Below, piece after piece: positions 1 to 11,882 of a stretch of 64,000 bases of DNA (positions are counted from its first letter, which is position 1; each line of letters begins with the position of its first letter). The notes below the pieces were generated by a model. That model was not told where the DNA came from. It saw only the letters and a list, made by a program, of their open reading frames with translations, and ran no database searches. The DNA is from Pararge aegeria (taxonomy: Eukaryota > Arthropoda > Insecta > Lepidoptera > Nymphalidae). A program made the translations under genes and the position numbers. Location of the stretch: NCBI RefSeq assembly GCF_905163445.1, contig NC_053202.1, positions 8,308,001 to 8,372,000 of the forward strand, given 5' to 3'.

Positions 1-369
1 CAAAATAAGACTTAATTTATTCGTTGTCCATAGTAGTTCCAGAGATGGCGCTAAATTATTTGTGATTTAAATATTTTTTGGCAGGACGAAATCGTACATA
101 CTAAACCGGTCGTTACGTACCTTAATATCTATCAGTTAAGCAAAGCGTATGCAAATCGCTAACATTAATCTTGGTAATTTAGAAGTATATCCAAAGTTTA
201 CTATCGAAGTGGTCCGGGATGAGGGGTCGTAAACTTGGTGTTATCTCAGCCAATGCTGAGATAAGCTTTAGCTATTTACTTTGACCATTAGTGAGGGCTG
301 ACTTTAGAACTACATATAACTCAACTATATCATACGAGTGTCATTAGGATACAGTAAGGTTCGATTTTG

Positions 370-790
370 TCTTTAACTTTTTAACCCCCGACGCAGAAAC
401 GACGGGGTTCTATAAGTTGGACGTATCTCTGTCTCTGTCTGTCTGGGGCATTATATTTCCTGGAATAATTTATTGTATTCTCGTAGTATATCTTGATTTT
501 GTTTTATCGTACGAATGTGTATAAGTGGGAAGTGTTTTTAGCTATGTTTGACGACAATCGGTCCCAGATTGCCGCTGGCAAAAATGGCGGATTACATTTT
601 TGCTACATCTCCCTTAATATGAGTATGCTATGATGTACTATGATAATTTAAATCTGAGATGGCCGCCATCAGAGTAAAGCAATTTTTTTTTCCAGCTCCC
701 ATAATATGTGTATCAAATGAAAAGGCTGGATGAGTAGAATAATGTACACTACATTTAAAGTCAGGGGGTTTTAATTTTTTATTTATATAT
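370..790. repeat. Dispersed repeat, lepidopteran type
   Basis: Holds an AACCCCCGACGC ... GACGGGG foldback start, a run of CTGTCTGTCT, and a later ATAATATG-GTATCAAATGA block. I associate these with a common lepidopteran repeat, but no second copy lies in this window. No coding potential is seen. Confidence 0.35.
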
Positions 791-944
791 TTTCTTCGTA
801 CCTACTCTGGAGAGTACAAGCTATAGTCAGTCAGTCTGTCTTCGTCTAACAACTGACACCATTCGTAAATTACAAGTTCCTTTACTAAAAAAATAGATTT
901 TACATCGCATACCTACAAAAGATAAACTGGACTGGAACTGACGT

Positions 945-1212
945 GATGGCCGACTGGCGCAGTGGGCAGTGACTGTGAATTGTGAATTTCTGATTCAAAG
1001 GCCGTGGGTTCGATTCCCACAACTGGAAAATGTTTTTGTATTAACATGAAGCTTTCTCAGTGTCTGGCTGTTTATTTGTATATTATAAGTATTTATGTAT
1101 ATTATTCATAAAAATATTCATCAGTCATCTTAGTACCCATAACACAAGCTACGCTTACTTTGGGGCTAGATAGCGATGTGTGGATTGTCCTAGTTAAATT
1201 ATTATATTATTT
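945..1212 (+). mobile_element. SINE-A copy (tRNA-derived)
   Basis: The tRNA-like head has an A-box-like GGCCGACTGGCGCAGTGGG and a B-box GGTTCGATTCCCAC. The tRNA-unrelated body contains AGTACCCATAACACAAGCTA and GGGGCTAGATAGCGATGTG and ends in TTATT-rich sequence. Part of the head is diverged (GTGAATTGTGAATT). The body resembles the Metulj-type butterfly SINE as I remember it; the name is inferred. Confidence 0.8.
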
Positions 1213-1455
1213 ACCGTGCAAAATACTTAATATTCCAATTCTATAGAATAATAATAAGAAGCTTGCAAATTAAGGCAACAATACTACTGCCGGATAGATT
1301 TTCCAATCAACTATAAATAACTATATTAAATATTTTCTTTTTTCTTTTTCTAACCGGTTGGAATGGACAGTTATTTATATGAATATAAATAAGAGGCAGC
1401 CTTCGTTCCTCACTTCATCTTTTCGTTATTATTTCGCCATTAATTTACACTTTAA

Positions 1456-1586
1456 GCGGGGATAGCCCAGTGGGTAGCAGCTCGCTTCACTTTCGGGGAA
1501 CCAAGTTCGAATCCCAGCACACACCTTTTCTAAGTAATTTGCGTTTTAAGAAATTAAAATATCACTTGCTTCAACGTCAACGTCCC
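1456..1586 (+). mobile_element. SINE-B, head fragment
   Basis: Carries GGATAGCCCAGTGGGTAG (A box), AAGTTCGAATCCCAGCAC (B box) and AAAATATCACTTGCTTCAAC, then breaks off, so only the 5' half is present. Confidence 0.7.
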
Positions 1587-1764
1587 AGTTGAAATTGCAG
1601 TTACAAGATAACTTTAAGTTAAATAAAAATTGATAGAAGTGGGCTTGCCACGTCTGTGTATTTGAAAACTCTTCTTTCAAAAAGTGCTGAACAGATTTTA
1701 TTCAAGTTGCCACTTAAAAATGCAAATTTCAGTTTCCTGCGGAGCTGAGACGAGTTAGCTTACA

Positions 1765-1935
1765 TTATTGTAAGCAAAATCAATACTCATATAAATGGGA
1801 AATGGTGTCTGTCTGTTATTAACAATCTCGGCCCGCAGCTTCACTCGCGCATTTGTACTGTTTACATGAACTGTACGAGTATTTTCCTTTCTTACTGATT
1901 TTATAAATTGATTGCTTTTATAAACATAAAAACCA
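1765..1935 (-). mobile_element. Helitron-like family H, degraded
   Basis: On the minus strand the order is that of family H: an ATATAAATGGGAA-type 5' part, and a GCGAGTGAAGCTGCGGGC block near the 3' side in place of GACGAAGTCGCGGGC. It is strongly diverged. Confidence 0.3.
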
Positions 1936-2347
1936 TATAACAAATATCAATACTAATCCAGACTACAATTAGAAATGCGTCAAACTTGACGAGAAATTTT
2001 AATCATTATTTCCGGGATAAAAAGTAGGCTCTACGTAGCATAGGGAATTTAGCATTTAAGAGCTAACTTGTGATGGAATTAAACATTGAATAATAGGAAA
2101 GTGCTTGAGTTTATCAGTTATCCATTCAGTACATATAACTCTTATAAGTTCTTCAAAGTTACCTTAGTTAACAACCCTATATACGGACACGACAGGATGA
2201 TTACGTATCTCGCGACAGCAATGCGACATGCGTAAATCTTGCAATCACTGCTGTCAAACGTCACTTTTCCATACAATAAATAAACCAAATTGACGTTTGG
2301 CAGCAGTGATTATCCTCCTAGAATGAGGTCTCCTCTTGGAATAAGAA

Positions 2348-2480
2348 AGGTTTAGGCCGTTGTCCACCACGTGCGGATTGGTACACGTCAGCAAGAACTC
2401 TCAGAACAAAAAACGAGATTTCTCACGATATTTTGTTTTACCGTAAAGCAAGTGATGTTTAATTTCTTAAAATGCACATA
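2348..2480 (-). mobile_element. SINE-B fragment
   Basis: The reverse complement of the SINE-B body is recognisable (TTTAGGCCGTTGTCCACCAC, CAAGTGATGTTTAATTTCTT) with many substitutions. It is an old 3'-half fragment. Confidence 0.5.
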
Positions 2481-2484
2481 GCTC

Positions 2485-3236
2485 GAAAAATTTATAGCGC
2501 GCCCGTGATCCAACTCGGTGTTAACTTGTAGTATTAAAAAAAAGGCGTTTTTTTACAATATTATAAAGTAACAAAGAACATGCCGGAAGATAAGCCACTC
2601 GTTCAACAATTATGGATTGAACAAAATAAAAAAACTAACATACAAAACAAATTATCTAATTAAAAAAATGTTTATTCTGACAAGCTCGTAAATGTGAGTC
2701 TGATATGAGTGAAACATAAGGAAGACAAAAAAAATCGTTTTTACAGACCCTTTTTGAATAAAATAAATATGGCCGAAACATTATTCTGAGGCTGCTTTGC
2801 ATATAGCTTGTTATAAATGCCCTAATTAAAAGAGTACGTGATTAGAAAGAAAACTGCTTGGTTACATAAATAAAGCTTTCTGCTTTTTAATTTATTCTTG
2901 ATGTTTTATTGCGATTACCTCGTTGCTCTTGTGGTTAGTTTATGCACTACTACAATCAAAAGGTCTTAAGTTCTATTTCCAGCATGGGTAGAAGAGATTT
3001 TCTTCAAAGGGAATGAACAAAATGTACCATTTACCATGGTCGCACGGATGGAAACAATAGCCAAATAATATTTTTATGATGTCAAACGGTTGTTGACCTC
3101 CTCTTTACCCGTGCCGTGCTTTGACAGGTGGACATTGAGTGAATATGAACAGGGTATAAAATATTTGGCGCCTTCCTGTGCTAGACACACTGATCGAGAA
3201 AATATTTTAAATTACTATGTAACATCCATATTTTCG
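2485..3236. other. No gene seen
   Basis: AT-rich sequence with no long open frame, no recognisable repeat and no paired splice signals around an open segment. Confidence 0.5.
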
Positions 3237-3239
3237 GAA

Positions 3240-3487
3240 GTGGTGATAGCCCAGTAGGACTTCGACTTCACTTTCGGGGGGCCGAGTTCGAATCCCAGCA
3301 CGCACATCAAATTTTCCTAAGTTATGTGCGGTGTAACCAACTAAAATATCACTTGTTTTAACGGTGAAGGAAAACATCGTGAGGTAACGTACATGTCTGA
3401 CAGTTCTCCATAATATTCTCAAAGGTGTTTGGAGTCCACCAATTCGCACTGAGCCAGCATGGTGGAACGTTGATATGATGATACATA
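3240..3487 (+). mobile_element. SINE-B copy
   Basis: Nearly complete: head GGTGATAGCCCAGTAGGAC, B box CGAGTTCGAATCCCAGCAC, body AAGGAAAACATCGTGAGGTA, 3' end GTTGATATGATGATA. The open frame on the opposite strand here is only the antisense of the SINE. Confidence 0.75.
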
Positions 3488-3594
3488 ATTATTTTTAAAT
3501 ATAACTTTTAAATGATAAAAGATCTCGGGTATGAATGATTGCTCTAACCAGGTTGCTTTTCAAATAGTTTTAAATGACGATGAAGAGAACACCC

Positions 3595-3660
3595 GGTTTA
3601 GTTTTCGTGGCCATCTTATACCAGGGCGTGTTCGGAACCCTCGTGGCGTGAATTTAATCT
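3595..3660 (-). mobile_element. LINE-2 3'-end scrap
   Basis: CAGGGCGTGTTCGGAACCCTCGTGG... matches the LINE-2 block CCAGGGCGCGTTTGGAACCC seen at 43380-43410. It is a short diverged fragment. Confidence 0.35.
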
Positions 3661-3803
3661 CACTACCATGTACACATTTTAATATAACGTACGCATCAAA
3701 AGTGCCATCTATGGGCATTGGCGTGCATATAGGGTATGCACAGGGTATGCAGATAATATAATATGAAGAAAATACGTCCGAAAAACTCCAGTACGAGTTA
3801 TAA

Positions 3804-4045
3804 ATAATAATAATAATAATAAGTTTATTTCAATTAACGGTTACACAGCAAATTAAAAATAGTACAAAATAAGGCAAACATAAGGTAATGTGTATCATGA
3901 AACCCAAATTCGATAATACTGCTATAGTGCAAGACTGAGTCGCAGTTATTATCGCCCGTCTCTGGAGCGAGAACCATACACTTAAATTAAATCTAGTGAG
4001 ATTAATAAAAATAAAAACCGAAAAACTTTTTGAATTCAATTGAAA
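3804..4045 (-). mobile_element. Possible LINE 3' end inside the foldback
   Basis: Read on the minus strand the segment ends in AATAAACTTATTATTATTATT, a polyadenylation-like hexamer and a trinucleotide tail typical of LINE 3' ends. The body is not recognised. Confidence 0.3.
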
Positions 4046-4159
4046 GCATTGATAAACTCAATTTTTTTTTTCTCTACTTTTACATAAATACATCCATAAG
4101 ATTTTTTCCTTTTTTTTTATATATATTTTTTTTTAATATAATTAATTGTACTTAAAAAA

Positions 4160-4236
4160 CTAAATATGAGTGTGTGCGTGCGCGTGTGTTTATGTGTATG
4201 TGTATGTGAGTGTGGGTGAGGGTGAGGGTGTGATTG
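4160..4236. repeat. GT/GA-rich low-complexity tract
   Basis: Imperfect GT, GTGTAT and GGTGAG repeats make up the tract. It is a microsatellite-like region with no coding role. Confidence 0.7.
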
Positions 4237-4384
4237 AATGTATTATTGAATAAGGTTTTCAGTCTCATCATAAGTTAGGTTAAGAAGCCAATTCGTTATT
4301 AATACTTGTGGGTAGGCTTTTTATAACGCTTACAATGCCTATCCTTAAGTTTTTTTTTATAATTCGTACTGGAGATTTTCTTGA

Positions 4385-4660
4385 TTTTATAAATTCAAAT
4401 TCAAATTCAAATGACTTTGTTAAATATAGTTCAACGGGTACATACCACGGTAATATTTTCTCGGGCAAAATCGGACTACCCGCCTTCGTGTTCACGTCTG
4501 TCTGATTGAAACGAATAGTCATGATTCTTCCCGTGACATCCGACTTGTCATTTCGTACCTACACAGTCCAGTCGTGACCACGATCCGGATCGAAATATCG
4601 ACAAATCCAAAAATATTATCGTGGTATGTACCCGTTGTACTATATTTAAGAAATGTTGAT
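4385..4660. repeat. Repeat with about 45-bp inverted ends
   Basis: 4418-4465 (GTTAAATATAGTTCAACGGG, TACATACCACGGTAATATTT) is matched in inverse by 4605-4655 (AATATTATCGTGGTATGTAC, CCGTTGTACTATATTTAAG). The interior is GC-richer (CGTGACATCCGACTTGTC). I recall similar hairpin-ended repeats from Lepidoptera but cannot name the class. It ends about 65 bases before the gene B acceptor, so it lies in that intron. Confidence 0.6.
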
Positions 4661-4724
4661 AAACCACGAAAATCTTTGTTTAAAATCTTTAGATATTTGA
4701 TTCTGACTTTATTTTCTATTTCAG

Positions 4725-4951
4725 GCGTATCAATGAAAGCACATAAAGCCATCGAAAGCGGTAGAGCAAGGAACAAGAACTTCGGCCCATTCCTCGCAGC
4801 CGCTGCCATGAAGATGGGACTCCTTGGTGCATTGACCTTCAAAGGCCTCTACCTAATGGTTGGAAAGGCCCTCCTGGTGTCGAAGATCGCACTGCTCTTG
4901 GCAACTATCATTGGATTGAAGAAACTGTTCTCTCCTCAGGTGACCGACTAA
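4725..4951 (+). CDS. Osiris (DUF1676) gene B, terminal exon
   Basis: Osiris proteins are insect-specific secretory or endosomal membrane proteins linked to cuticle and tracheal maturation (family knowledge). The exon follows a strong acceptor (TTTATTTTCTATTTCAG) and starts with 2 nt completing a codon, so the upstream intron is phase 1, as in genes A and D. It encodes about 75 residues: a basic stretch (KAHKAIESGRARNKNFG), then a continuous Ala/Leu/Gly-rich segment containing KGLYLMVGKALLVSKIALL and ending in GLKKLFSPQ, the hallmark Osiris hydrophobic block. The frame stops at TAA soon after (VTD). A weak donor (CAG/GTGACC) at 4939 would allow another 3' exon, but I found no convincing one. 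The N-terminal exons (signal peptide, two-Cys region) are not found between 1 and 4700 and probably lie outside the window. Confidence 0.85.
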
Positions 4952-6915
4952 TGCATGCATGGACTTTATTGCATGGATCCGCATGCTAATGTGTGAGTTC
5001 TCTTTGCATGTACGTATAGATTAAGAGCTTGTGCCAATTTGTTCGAAGCGTTTTATATACTAACTTTTTAGTAACATTTCGTTTCCGAATTTCCGGAGGA
5101 TGTTGACAATTCAGTGTTTCTTTATTCTTTCCCATATGTTAGAGGTATAAAACCGTAAAGGTCTTCTTTATTTTTTTTTCGAAAAAGTTAAATTTCGAAT
5201 AGGTCCCATTCAAATTAGTATAGACCATATAGACATAATGATGAGTTATATATGAGTTAGTCGAACCGAAATTGCCGCTTTCCTATATCACACTACATAA
5301 CATCCCCCCTATACACAGAGGGTAAAAAGGGTTGCAGAGTATTTCTAACAAACTATGTTGTAGTTGCAAATTCTGTCGCGACTGCAAAATAGATCTATAT
5401 AATATTCAAACTTAGCTTAACAAAATTCTTTGACTATTATATCTAGTTGGTGCTGTTTTTAGCTAAACATTTTTCCTTCTTGTAATTCAGCATCTCCTGG
5501 GGTAATCGACAGTATAGTTTATAACCACCAAACCGAGTTTTAGCAATGGTGACCAAGTTATATAACCTCTTTCCTCTGAGATAGTATTATTAAGATGCGT
5601 TATGAAGTGACAACATTGTAATTTATAAATAGTTGTTAATAAAATCTAATAATAGTTTAATATCTCGTCTACCCAAATAAATAAGATGACGACAAAATTG
5701 ATTAAGGTTTACCTTTGAAGGAGCCTTTCATTATATTTCTTCAAAGGTAACCTTTGAAGGAAATATGCGAAGGATCAGGAAGGCACAGAATCTTTAGTAT
5801 TTCTCTACAATTATAATTAAATTTAGGTGTGTATACATCTACAGCAATTGATACTAAAGAAATATAGAAAAGGGTTTTAATAAAAAATAAAAAAAACAAA
5901 TGATCTTAGACATCACATTTTATTATTTCTGCATAGAAATTTACAAATCAGAGTAATAAGCAAGTTTTCTCAAATTTTATACTTAATCAATGTGCCAATA
6001 AAGTAATCAATTTTAAGTAATTCAAGGTACCTTAAACTTATAAACTATTTCCTATTATATATGCACTAAGTAATAGTACCATAAACCATATCATTATCAG
6101 TTCTATGAGGCAAAACTTACACTATAGGTACTTCAAAATTAATTGACTAAAAGTGATAGGTTGTTTAAACATGTTTTGAAATTATATTCGCATTAACTTC
6201 CACTTCAGTCTCAGACCAATAAAATACTTGGAACAAATTGATACCTAGCTCTCAGACTAATGCTCTTATTCTCTGCTTGTGACATAAAGATTTGACACCC
6301 AGTGTGTCATAAAAAGTGTCAAAATTTCTGTCACTATCAGGGCCCATTTAGTTAAGTTGCATGTACACTTAATATATTTAAGTGTCTGTATTTTGCAAAC
6401 TACTTTAATTAGTTATATAAATACTGGCAATTCTTTCGTTAATGCGTTATCCTTTTTTATTACATTAATAAGAAAGAGATGAGGCTATATTAAATAATGA
6501 GACATAATTTTATCTGTATTAGTTATACATATATAAAAATATAGATTATAGTTTAATTAATAATGAAAGTACCTACTCTACCTTTGGATCACACAGGGGA
6601 GTGATATTTTTGTTGCTAAATTCTTCAGAGATACCTGCACTCTAGTTTATGTCACGTAATAAGAGTTATGAAGGTCGGTTTGCACAGGTAATAATGTATA
6701 CAATATACTAAGAAAAAGGCTTATATACATTTGAAGCTAGCACCAGACACAGCAAATCTCGTACAAAACAGTATAATACCTGACTGACTGACTGACTGAA
6801 CAGCTCATAGTCTAAGCTGATGGACCTCCATATCAAAGCTAAATTTCGCACGAATAATCTGGTAAATTAATTAAAGGTATATTTATTATTATATCCTATT
6901 GTATTGAATCTTTTT
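4952..6915. other. Gene B 3' side and spacer, no gene seen
   Basis: AATAAA at 5638-5643 could end the gene B transcript after a roughly 690-nt 3'UTR. A near-perfect palindrome lies at 5735-5764 and a CTGA repeat at about 6781-6798. The rest is AT-rich and unrecognised. Confidence 0.4.
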
Positions 6916-6917
6916 TA

Positions 6918-7145
6918 AGTTATGTGCGTATTAAGTAATAAAAATATCACATGCTTCAACGGTGAAGGAAAAACATCGTGAGGAAATCATCATGCCTGAG
7001 AGTTCTACACAATGTTTTCAATGGTGTGTGGAGCCCACCAATCCGCACTGGGCCAGCTTGGTGAACTACGGCCTTAACCCCTTCTCATTGTAGGAGAAGA
7101 AGACCCGTGCTTTGTAGTGGGCTTAATGGGTTGATGTGTTGATTG
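6918..7145 (+). mobile_element. SINE-B, headless copy
   Basis: The body starts at GTTATGTGCGTATTAAGTAA and runs through AACATCGTGAGGAAATCATC, GTGGAGCCCACCAATCCGCA and the 3' end TAGTGGGCTTAATGGGTTGA. The tRNA-like head is missing. Confidence 0.7.
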
Positions 7146-7689
7146 TATTAAAAATATTATTGTTTATGTCTAATATAACCCTGCTAATAGTAACCATCCC
7201 TTTCATTACCGAGATACAAGTAAAACTATCCCATTCTTTATGATGCATGCTGGAATTAGTATATTATATAAAGCGCAATACAAATTAAACTTAAATAATA
7301 TTTTAAAAATCAATTGGATAAACCAACTAATTCGAATTGTTTAACTTAACTCAGCATTCTTTTCACGTGACACTAACTATTCGTTAAAAACTTAATTATG
7401 ATAATTTCTTTGCCACTGAATTTACACACTACTAAGCAATTTGCAAAACGTATTAAAATTTTTGATACACTGATATTCCGTTTTTCATTTTGTACACGTT
7501 TAACTCGCCAGGGTACATTAAACGTCTGTTAAGTAATCGTTGACAAGACGACATGAAATTTCACTCCATCTGAGAAGATAACAATATTAGTTTAAAAAAT
7601 TTAACGGTAATTAAATCGTTATTATCGACTAATTACTGTATTAGTGGACAATTTAAATGATTAACGTAATGATTAATGAGTGCTGCCTC

Positions 7690-7900
7690 ATTGGTTTTGT
7701 GATTAGCATGTCCGACTATATTTTAAGATGTTCCAAGTTCGATTCCCGGTTTGGACCAACCCCAAGTTAGAGAATTGGAGGTGTACACTCCCGTGCCGAG
7801 TCAGTCTTGGTTACATGTGTTTTTAGTAATCATGAAAACCAATCCCTACTGTAAAAGTCTCTTAAAGGCAGAGTAGTGATTTTTGAACAATTTTTTTATT
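7690..7900 (+). mobile_element. Possible tRNA-headed SINE, fourth type
   Basis: A B-box-like AAGTTCGATTCCCGG lies 3' of a degraded A-box-like GTGATTAGCATGTCC. The downstream body matches none of the other SINEs here. Class assignment rests on the box alone. Confidence 0.35.
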
Positions 7901-7904
7901 GATC

Positions 7905-9865
7905 CAAATGTACATCGAAGTAGGGTTAAACACATAAAACGTTATGTTATGTTAAGGAATAGATAGATAAATAGAATATATTGAAACAAAGATTTTTCAA
8001 TACATGAAAACAAAAAAAAAATACGTTAGACAAACATTACAGCAGCGTTATAACTAAAGATGATATTTTAAGACGGCAGCCTGAGCGTAATATGTGAAAG
8101 GTTAAAACGGTGGTACGAGGATGATGCTAAAAGAAAGATTGGAATCATATCGGGTAAATGATACACCTACATACGGTTTTAAGGCTGTAGCTTAAATATT
8201 AAAAAAAAAGAGATTGACCGTTCACAGAAAATGAAAACGGTCTTTCCCCTTTTTATTCGACTGTGCCTGCTATTTGCTTGTTCGACCATTATTATATTAT
8301 TAAGATTTATATTAAAGTATTAGATAGATAAATATTAAAATTATGTTAATTTCATGTAAATTGTTTTAGAACTAACTTTCATTATTTTCTAAAGTCAGAG
8401 AGATAACATATTCCGAAATACTGTTTGGACTTTGCTGATTTATTGCTTACACTTTTGGATTACAAACTTTATTCGACTGCATTTATTTTCTATCTCTTAC
8501 ACTTATAACTTAGTCGTGAAGTGTTCGAATGCTTGTATACTGTGCCCGGTATGAATCTGACTAAGTTTACTTGATAATCACTATAGATTATTAGTAATAA
8601 ATCAAGTAAAATAACAAATACCTACGTTAACAAATATGCCTTTTTGAACACGACGATTTATTTCACGCGCAGTTAACGTACATGTTAACACCGTTTTAGT
8701 GACGTGCGTTTACTGTGCGTTTTCTTAAATAGTATGTTATCGTATTAAAAGGTATATAAATTATTTTATATGTGTGTTCATCACCTTCAGCCTATTATAA
8801 CCTATGTGTCATAAAACAATTGTTGTTTATAAAGAACTTATTTTTCGAATACTTTTCAGGCTATCATCAAAAAGGACTAAATCATATTGGTGAATGGGAC
8901 CTGACGGAGACTATGGCGAACCTGTTAAGGGTTTAACCTCAACTAACAACTGCTGATATGGTAGAGTTAACAAATAAACTAAAAAACGTAGGTAGCTTAG
9001 TCACATATTCAAATAAAACGCTAAGGCCGCTTTTACATTATACGGTTGCTTGCGACAATTCTGCAAAGTAAACAAAAGAAAATTCATTACAGAAACGTGT
9101 GCGTAATAAAAAAAATATTTTAAAAGACCGGTTATTCATTTTAATTTGTGCATACAAAGAAAAACATTGTTATATGCGCTATTATTGATGAATGATATTA
9201 GTTTTTAGAAATATTATAAATTGTTAAAGATTATAAAAAACTATCTCGCCTTTATGTAAAAAAAAGGCACATAATAAACTGATTAGGTAATGAATATTAG
9301 TAGATGCAACATGGGTTGAATAAACGCTTTGCTTACAAATGTAACCGTGTAGTCTATAGACGGCCTAAATAATTGCCTAATATTACCGCGAGTGTGTAGG
9401 TCCTTAATATAGACACATTTAGTTATTTGTTAACTCTACCATAAACGATTCGGTAACGATTGTAAATAATTATTTATTTTATTTAAACCTATACTTTACT
9501 AACTTGTATAGTAGCTGGTAGCATTTATGTAATGTGCAAGTTGTGTGCTTGCAATGTTATAATATTAATAATTTATTAATTTATTGGCATTAATATACTA
9601 ATGGGTATTTATTGTGGATTAAATACAATGTTCACTAACACTTTTGTATTGTTTTATATCCCCATTAACACTTAAGGCACGGTCAAAGGAAAGTTTTCAG
9701 TTTTTCAACCAATCACAAGGCTTGCTCAAACCGGCGTTGCTTGGGATTGGTCATAAATGTGGACACCATCGGTAAGGCAGTTTTAACGGCTGGATTTGAC
9801 CTACATTGCAGTAAACCGTATATAAAAATATTTTTATTTAAACAAGATGAAGGCGTACTTCAAAT
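7905..9865. other. Spacer, no gene seen
   Basis: AT-rich, without an open frame of note on either strand. I recognise no repeat family with a second copy in the window. Confidence 0.45.
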
Positions 9866-9869
9866 TTAA

Positions 9870-9928
9870 ATTCAAAAATTCTTTGTTCATGCAGGCGATA
9901 GGCCTGCATGAACAAAGAATTTTTGAAT
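9870..9928. repeat. Perfect 27-bp inverted repeat from a LINE-2 3' end
   Basis: 9870-9896 and 9902-9928 are exact reverse complements around a 5-nt spacer. The arm (ATTCAAAAATTCTTTGTTCA, then TGCAGGC) corresponds to the terminal bases of LINE-2 (compare 22920-22960), so two LINE-2 tails sit head to head as a snap-back. Confidence 0.85.
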
Positions 9929-10140
9929 GAATACGTACGCACGAATGAATACATGTATATCTCCATTATTGCTAGATGATGTTTATAACTTTTTTAAGAA
10001 GGGTCTTAAATACAAACTTAGACGTCAATTAAACTGTCACGGTCAATTAATTAATTGGCTATGTTATCGGTTATGTTATTTTTTTTTCTTACGTTTTATG
10101 TAAACTTTTTGAGAGACATATCAGAGATTTCATTCGGTAA

Positions 10141-10585
10141 TCCCTATCCCTACTAATATTATAAATGTCAATGTAAGTTTGTTTTTTACGCTTTTACGCA
10201 AAAACTACTTAACCGATCCTCATGAAACTTTGTACACTTATTCTTGGAAGTGTTAGAAGTAATATAAGATACTTTTTATCCCGATATTAAGCTAGGTTCC
10301 TTTAGTAGAGGGGATGAGTGTTTGACGATTTTACACCATAACTCCGAAAAATTATAAACGAATTAAATAATTATTTTTGTGCTATAGAGGTTATAATATG
10401 TATTTGATTTTGCCCAAAATGTGGTTGGAGATAGATGACAGAACTCCGCAGCGGACAGCAGCAAACCCCTCATTTAAGGCTTAGCGATACTGAATACTTG
10501 AATTTTTTTAGATCTACAACTAAATTCAATGCCACATCAAAAGACAAAATGAAACGCAAAAGATTGTTTCCAAAATAAAAAATAG
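10141..10585 (+). mobile_element. Helitron-like family H, 3'-truncated
   Basis: The 5' start TCCCTATCCCTACTAATATT is followed by GCAAAAACTACTTAACCGAT, ATGAAACTTTGTACACTTAT, GGGATGAGTGTTTGACGATT and GGCTTAGCGATACTGAATAC. The same order occurs at 30452. The terminal GGCAACAGCTAGT is missing. No protein is encoded, so it is non-autonomous. Confidence 0.65.
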
Positions 10586-11006
10586 AGTTTGCATTTGTGG
10601 ATTTTAAACTGAAGCTTTTAGGGTACCTACCAAATTTATGTAATGTTGGTGAACTGATGTACTGAGTGTAAACTAGCACTTTCGTATATAATATGTAATT
10701 TAAAATGCATACAATGTGCAGCGAAGAAGTCATTGCTCTTTTTACATCTGCGACTTCGAGTGTTACGAGATTTACTTGAAATAAATTCAATTTTCTCGTC
10801 TCGGTGCACGTACAATATGATATTCTTTGGCATTTCACTATTGGAAATATCCTATTGTGACATATGACAATGCTCAATCATATGTGAAGCTAAAGGGTTT
10901 AGTGTTCTTGGAAACGTTTCAATATGAAGCTCCAATTTGTATTGCTTGGAATGAAATTTCTAGGAAAAAATTTAACATCAACCAACTTTCAAAAGGTTGG
11001 TAATTT

Positions 11007-11250
11007 GACGGCCGATTGGCGCAGTTTGCAGCCACCCTGCTTTCTGAGCCCAAGGCCGTGGGTTCGATTCCCACAACTGGAAAATGTTTGTGTTATGAGC
11101 ATGAATGTTTTTCAGTGTCTGGATGTTTATATGTATATTCTAAGTATTTATTTATAAAAATATTCGTCAGTCATTTTAGTACCCATAACACAAGCTACGC
11201 TTACTTTGGGGCTAGATGGCGATATTTATAAAAAATTTAAAAAAAAAATT
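11007..11250 (+). mobile_element. SINE-A copy
   Basis: Head GACGGCCGATTGGCGCAG, B box GTGGGTTCGATTCCCAC, body AGTACCCATAACACAAGCTA, end GGGGCTAGATGGCGAT followed by an A-rich tail. The head matches the family closely apart from a few changes. Confidence 0.85.
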
Positions 11251-11475
11251 TTATTGATGAAATTTTTGGAAATGCCGCACCTTCAAAATCAAAAACATAG
11301 CAGATATCCTCAACAAAAATCATTCGTATTGTTATAAACCCATTACTGGTTTGCTACCAGTGGCGTGCACTTCATACATGCACAAAAGCACTGCCAACCC
11401 TAAAACATATATAACTCGTATAAACCCCGTGCACGCCACTGTCCGCTACTGGGTACGGGTATCTTTTCAGAAAAT

Positions 11476-11592
11476 GAAATGTTTAGGCCGTAATCCAACA
11501 CGCTGGCAAAGTGCGGATCGCTTTACCTTACACACCTTTGTGAACATTATGGAGAACTTTATGCTATGCAGGTTAAGTCATGTTAATTTCCC
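11476..11592 (-). mobile_element. SINE-B fragment
   Basis: Antisense body only: TTTAGGCCGTAATCCAACAC, CACACCTTTGTGAACATTAT. Both ends are missing. Confidence 0.55.
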
Positions 11593-11685
11593 TTACCTTT
11601 ACACGACCTCCCTAGCGCAACAGTGTGCGCTGCGAATTTACAGTAGGTAGGAGGTCCTCAGGAGGTCAGTTTGTAGGAGGTCGTT

Positions 11686-11882
11686 CTGGCCGTGCTTTGG
11701 CCGTAGCTAGTTAGCCTACCGACTAAGACGTGCTGGTAACCGAGTTAGTGATCTGGTGCGATGTCGCGTAGAAACTGATGGGGTATGGCTACGATACTCC
11801 CTAACAGGTTAGCCCGCTATCATCTTAGACTGCGTAACTTACCACCAGGTGAGATTGCAGTCAATAACTAACTTGTAGTGGC
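11686..11882 (+). mobile_element. SINE-C, 3' part
   Basis: Contains GGCCGTAGCTAGTTAGCCTA, GGTGCGATGTCGCGTAGAAA, CCTAACAGGTTAGCCCGCTA and CCACCAGGTGAGATTGCAGT. The family resembles Bm1-like lepidopteran SINEs (recalled). The tRNA-like 5' part is absent. Confidence 0.65.

Larger units (their letters stand above)
3711..4390. repeat. Foldback repeat with an insertion inside it
   Basis: The left part (3711-3800: TATGCACAGGGTATGCAGAT, then CTCCAGTACGAGTTATAA) and the right part (4345-4385: TTTATAATTCGTACTGGAGA) are inverted copies of one module. The same module forms a compact foldback at 38475-38640. About 500 bases of other sequence, starting with an AAT repeat, separate the arms, so a later insertion probably split the element. 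Confidence 0.45.
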
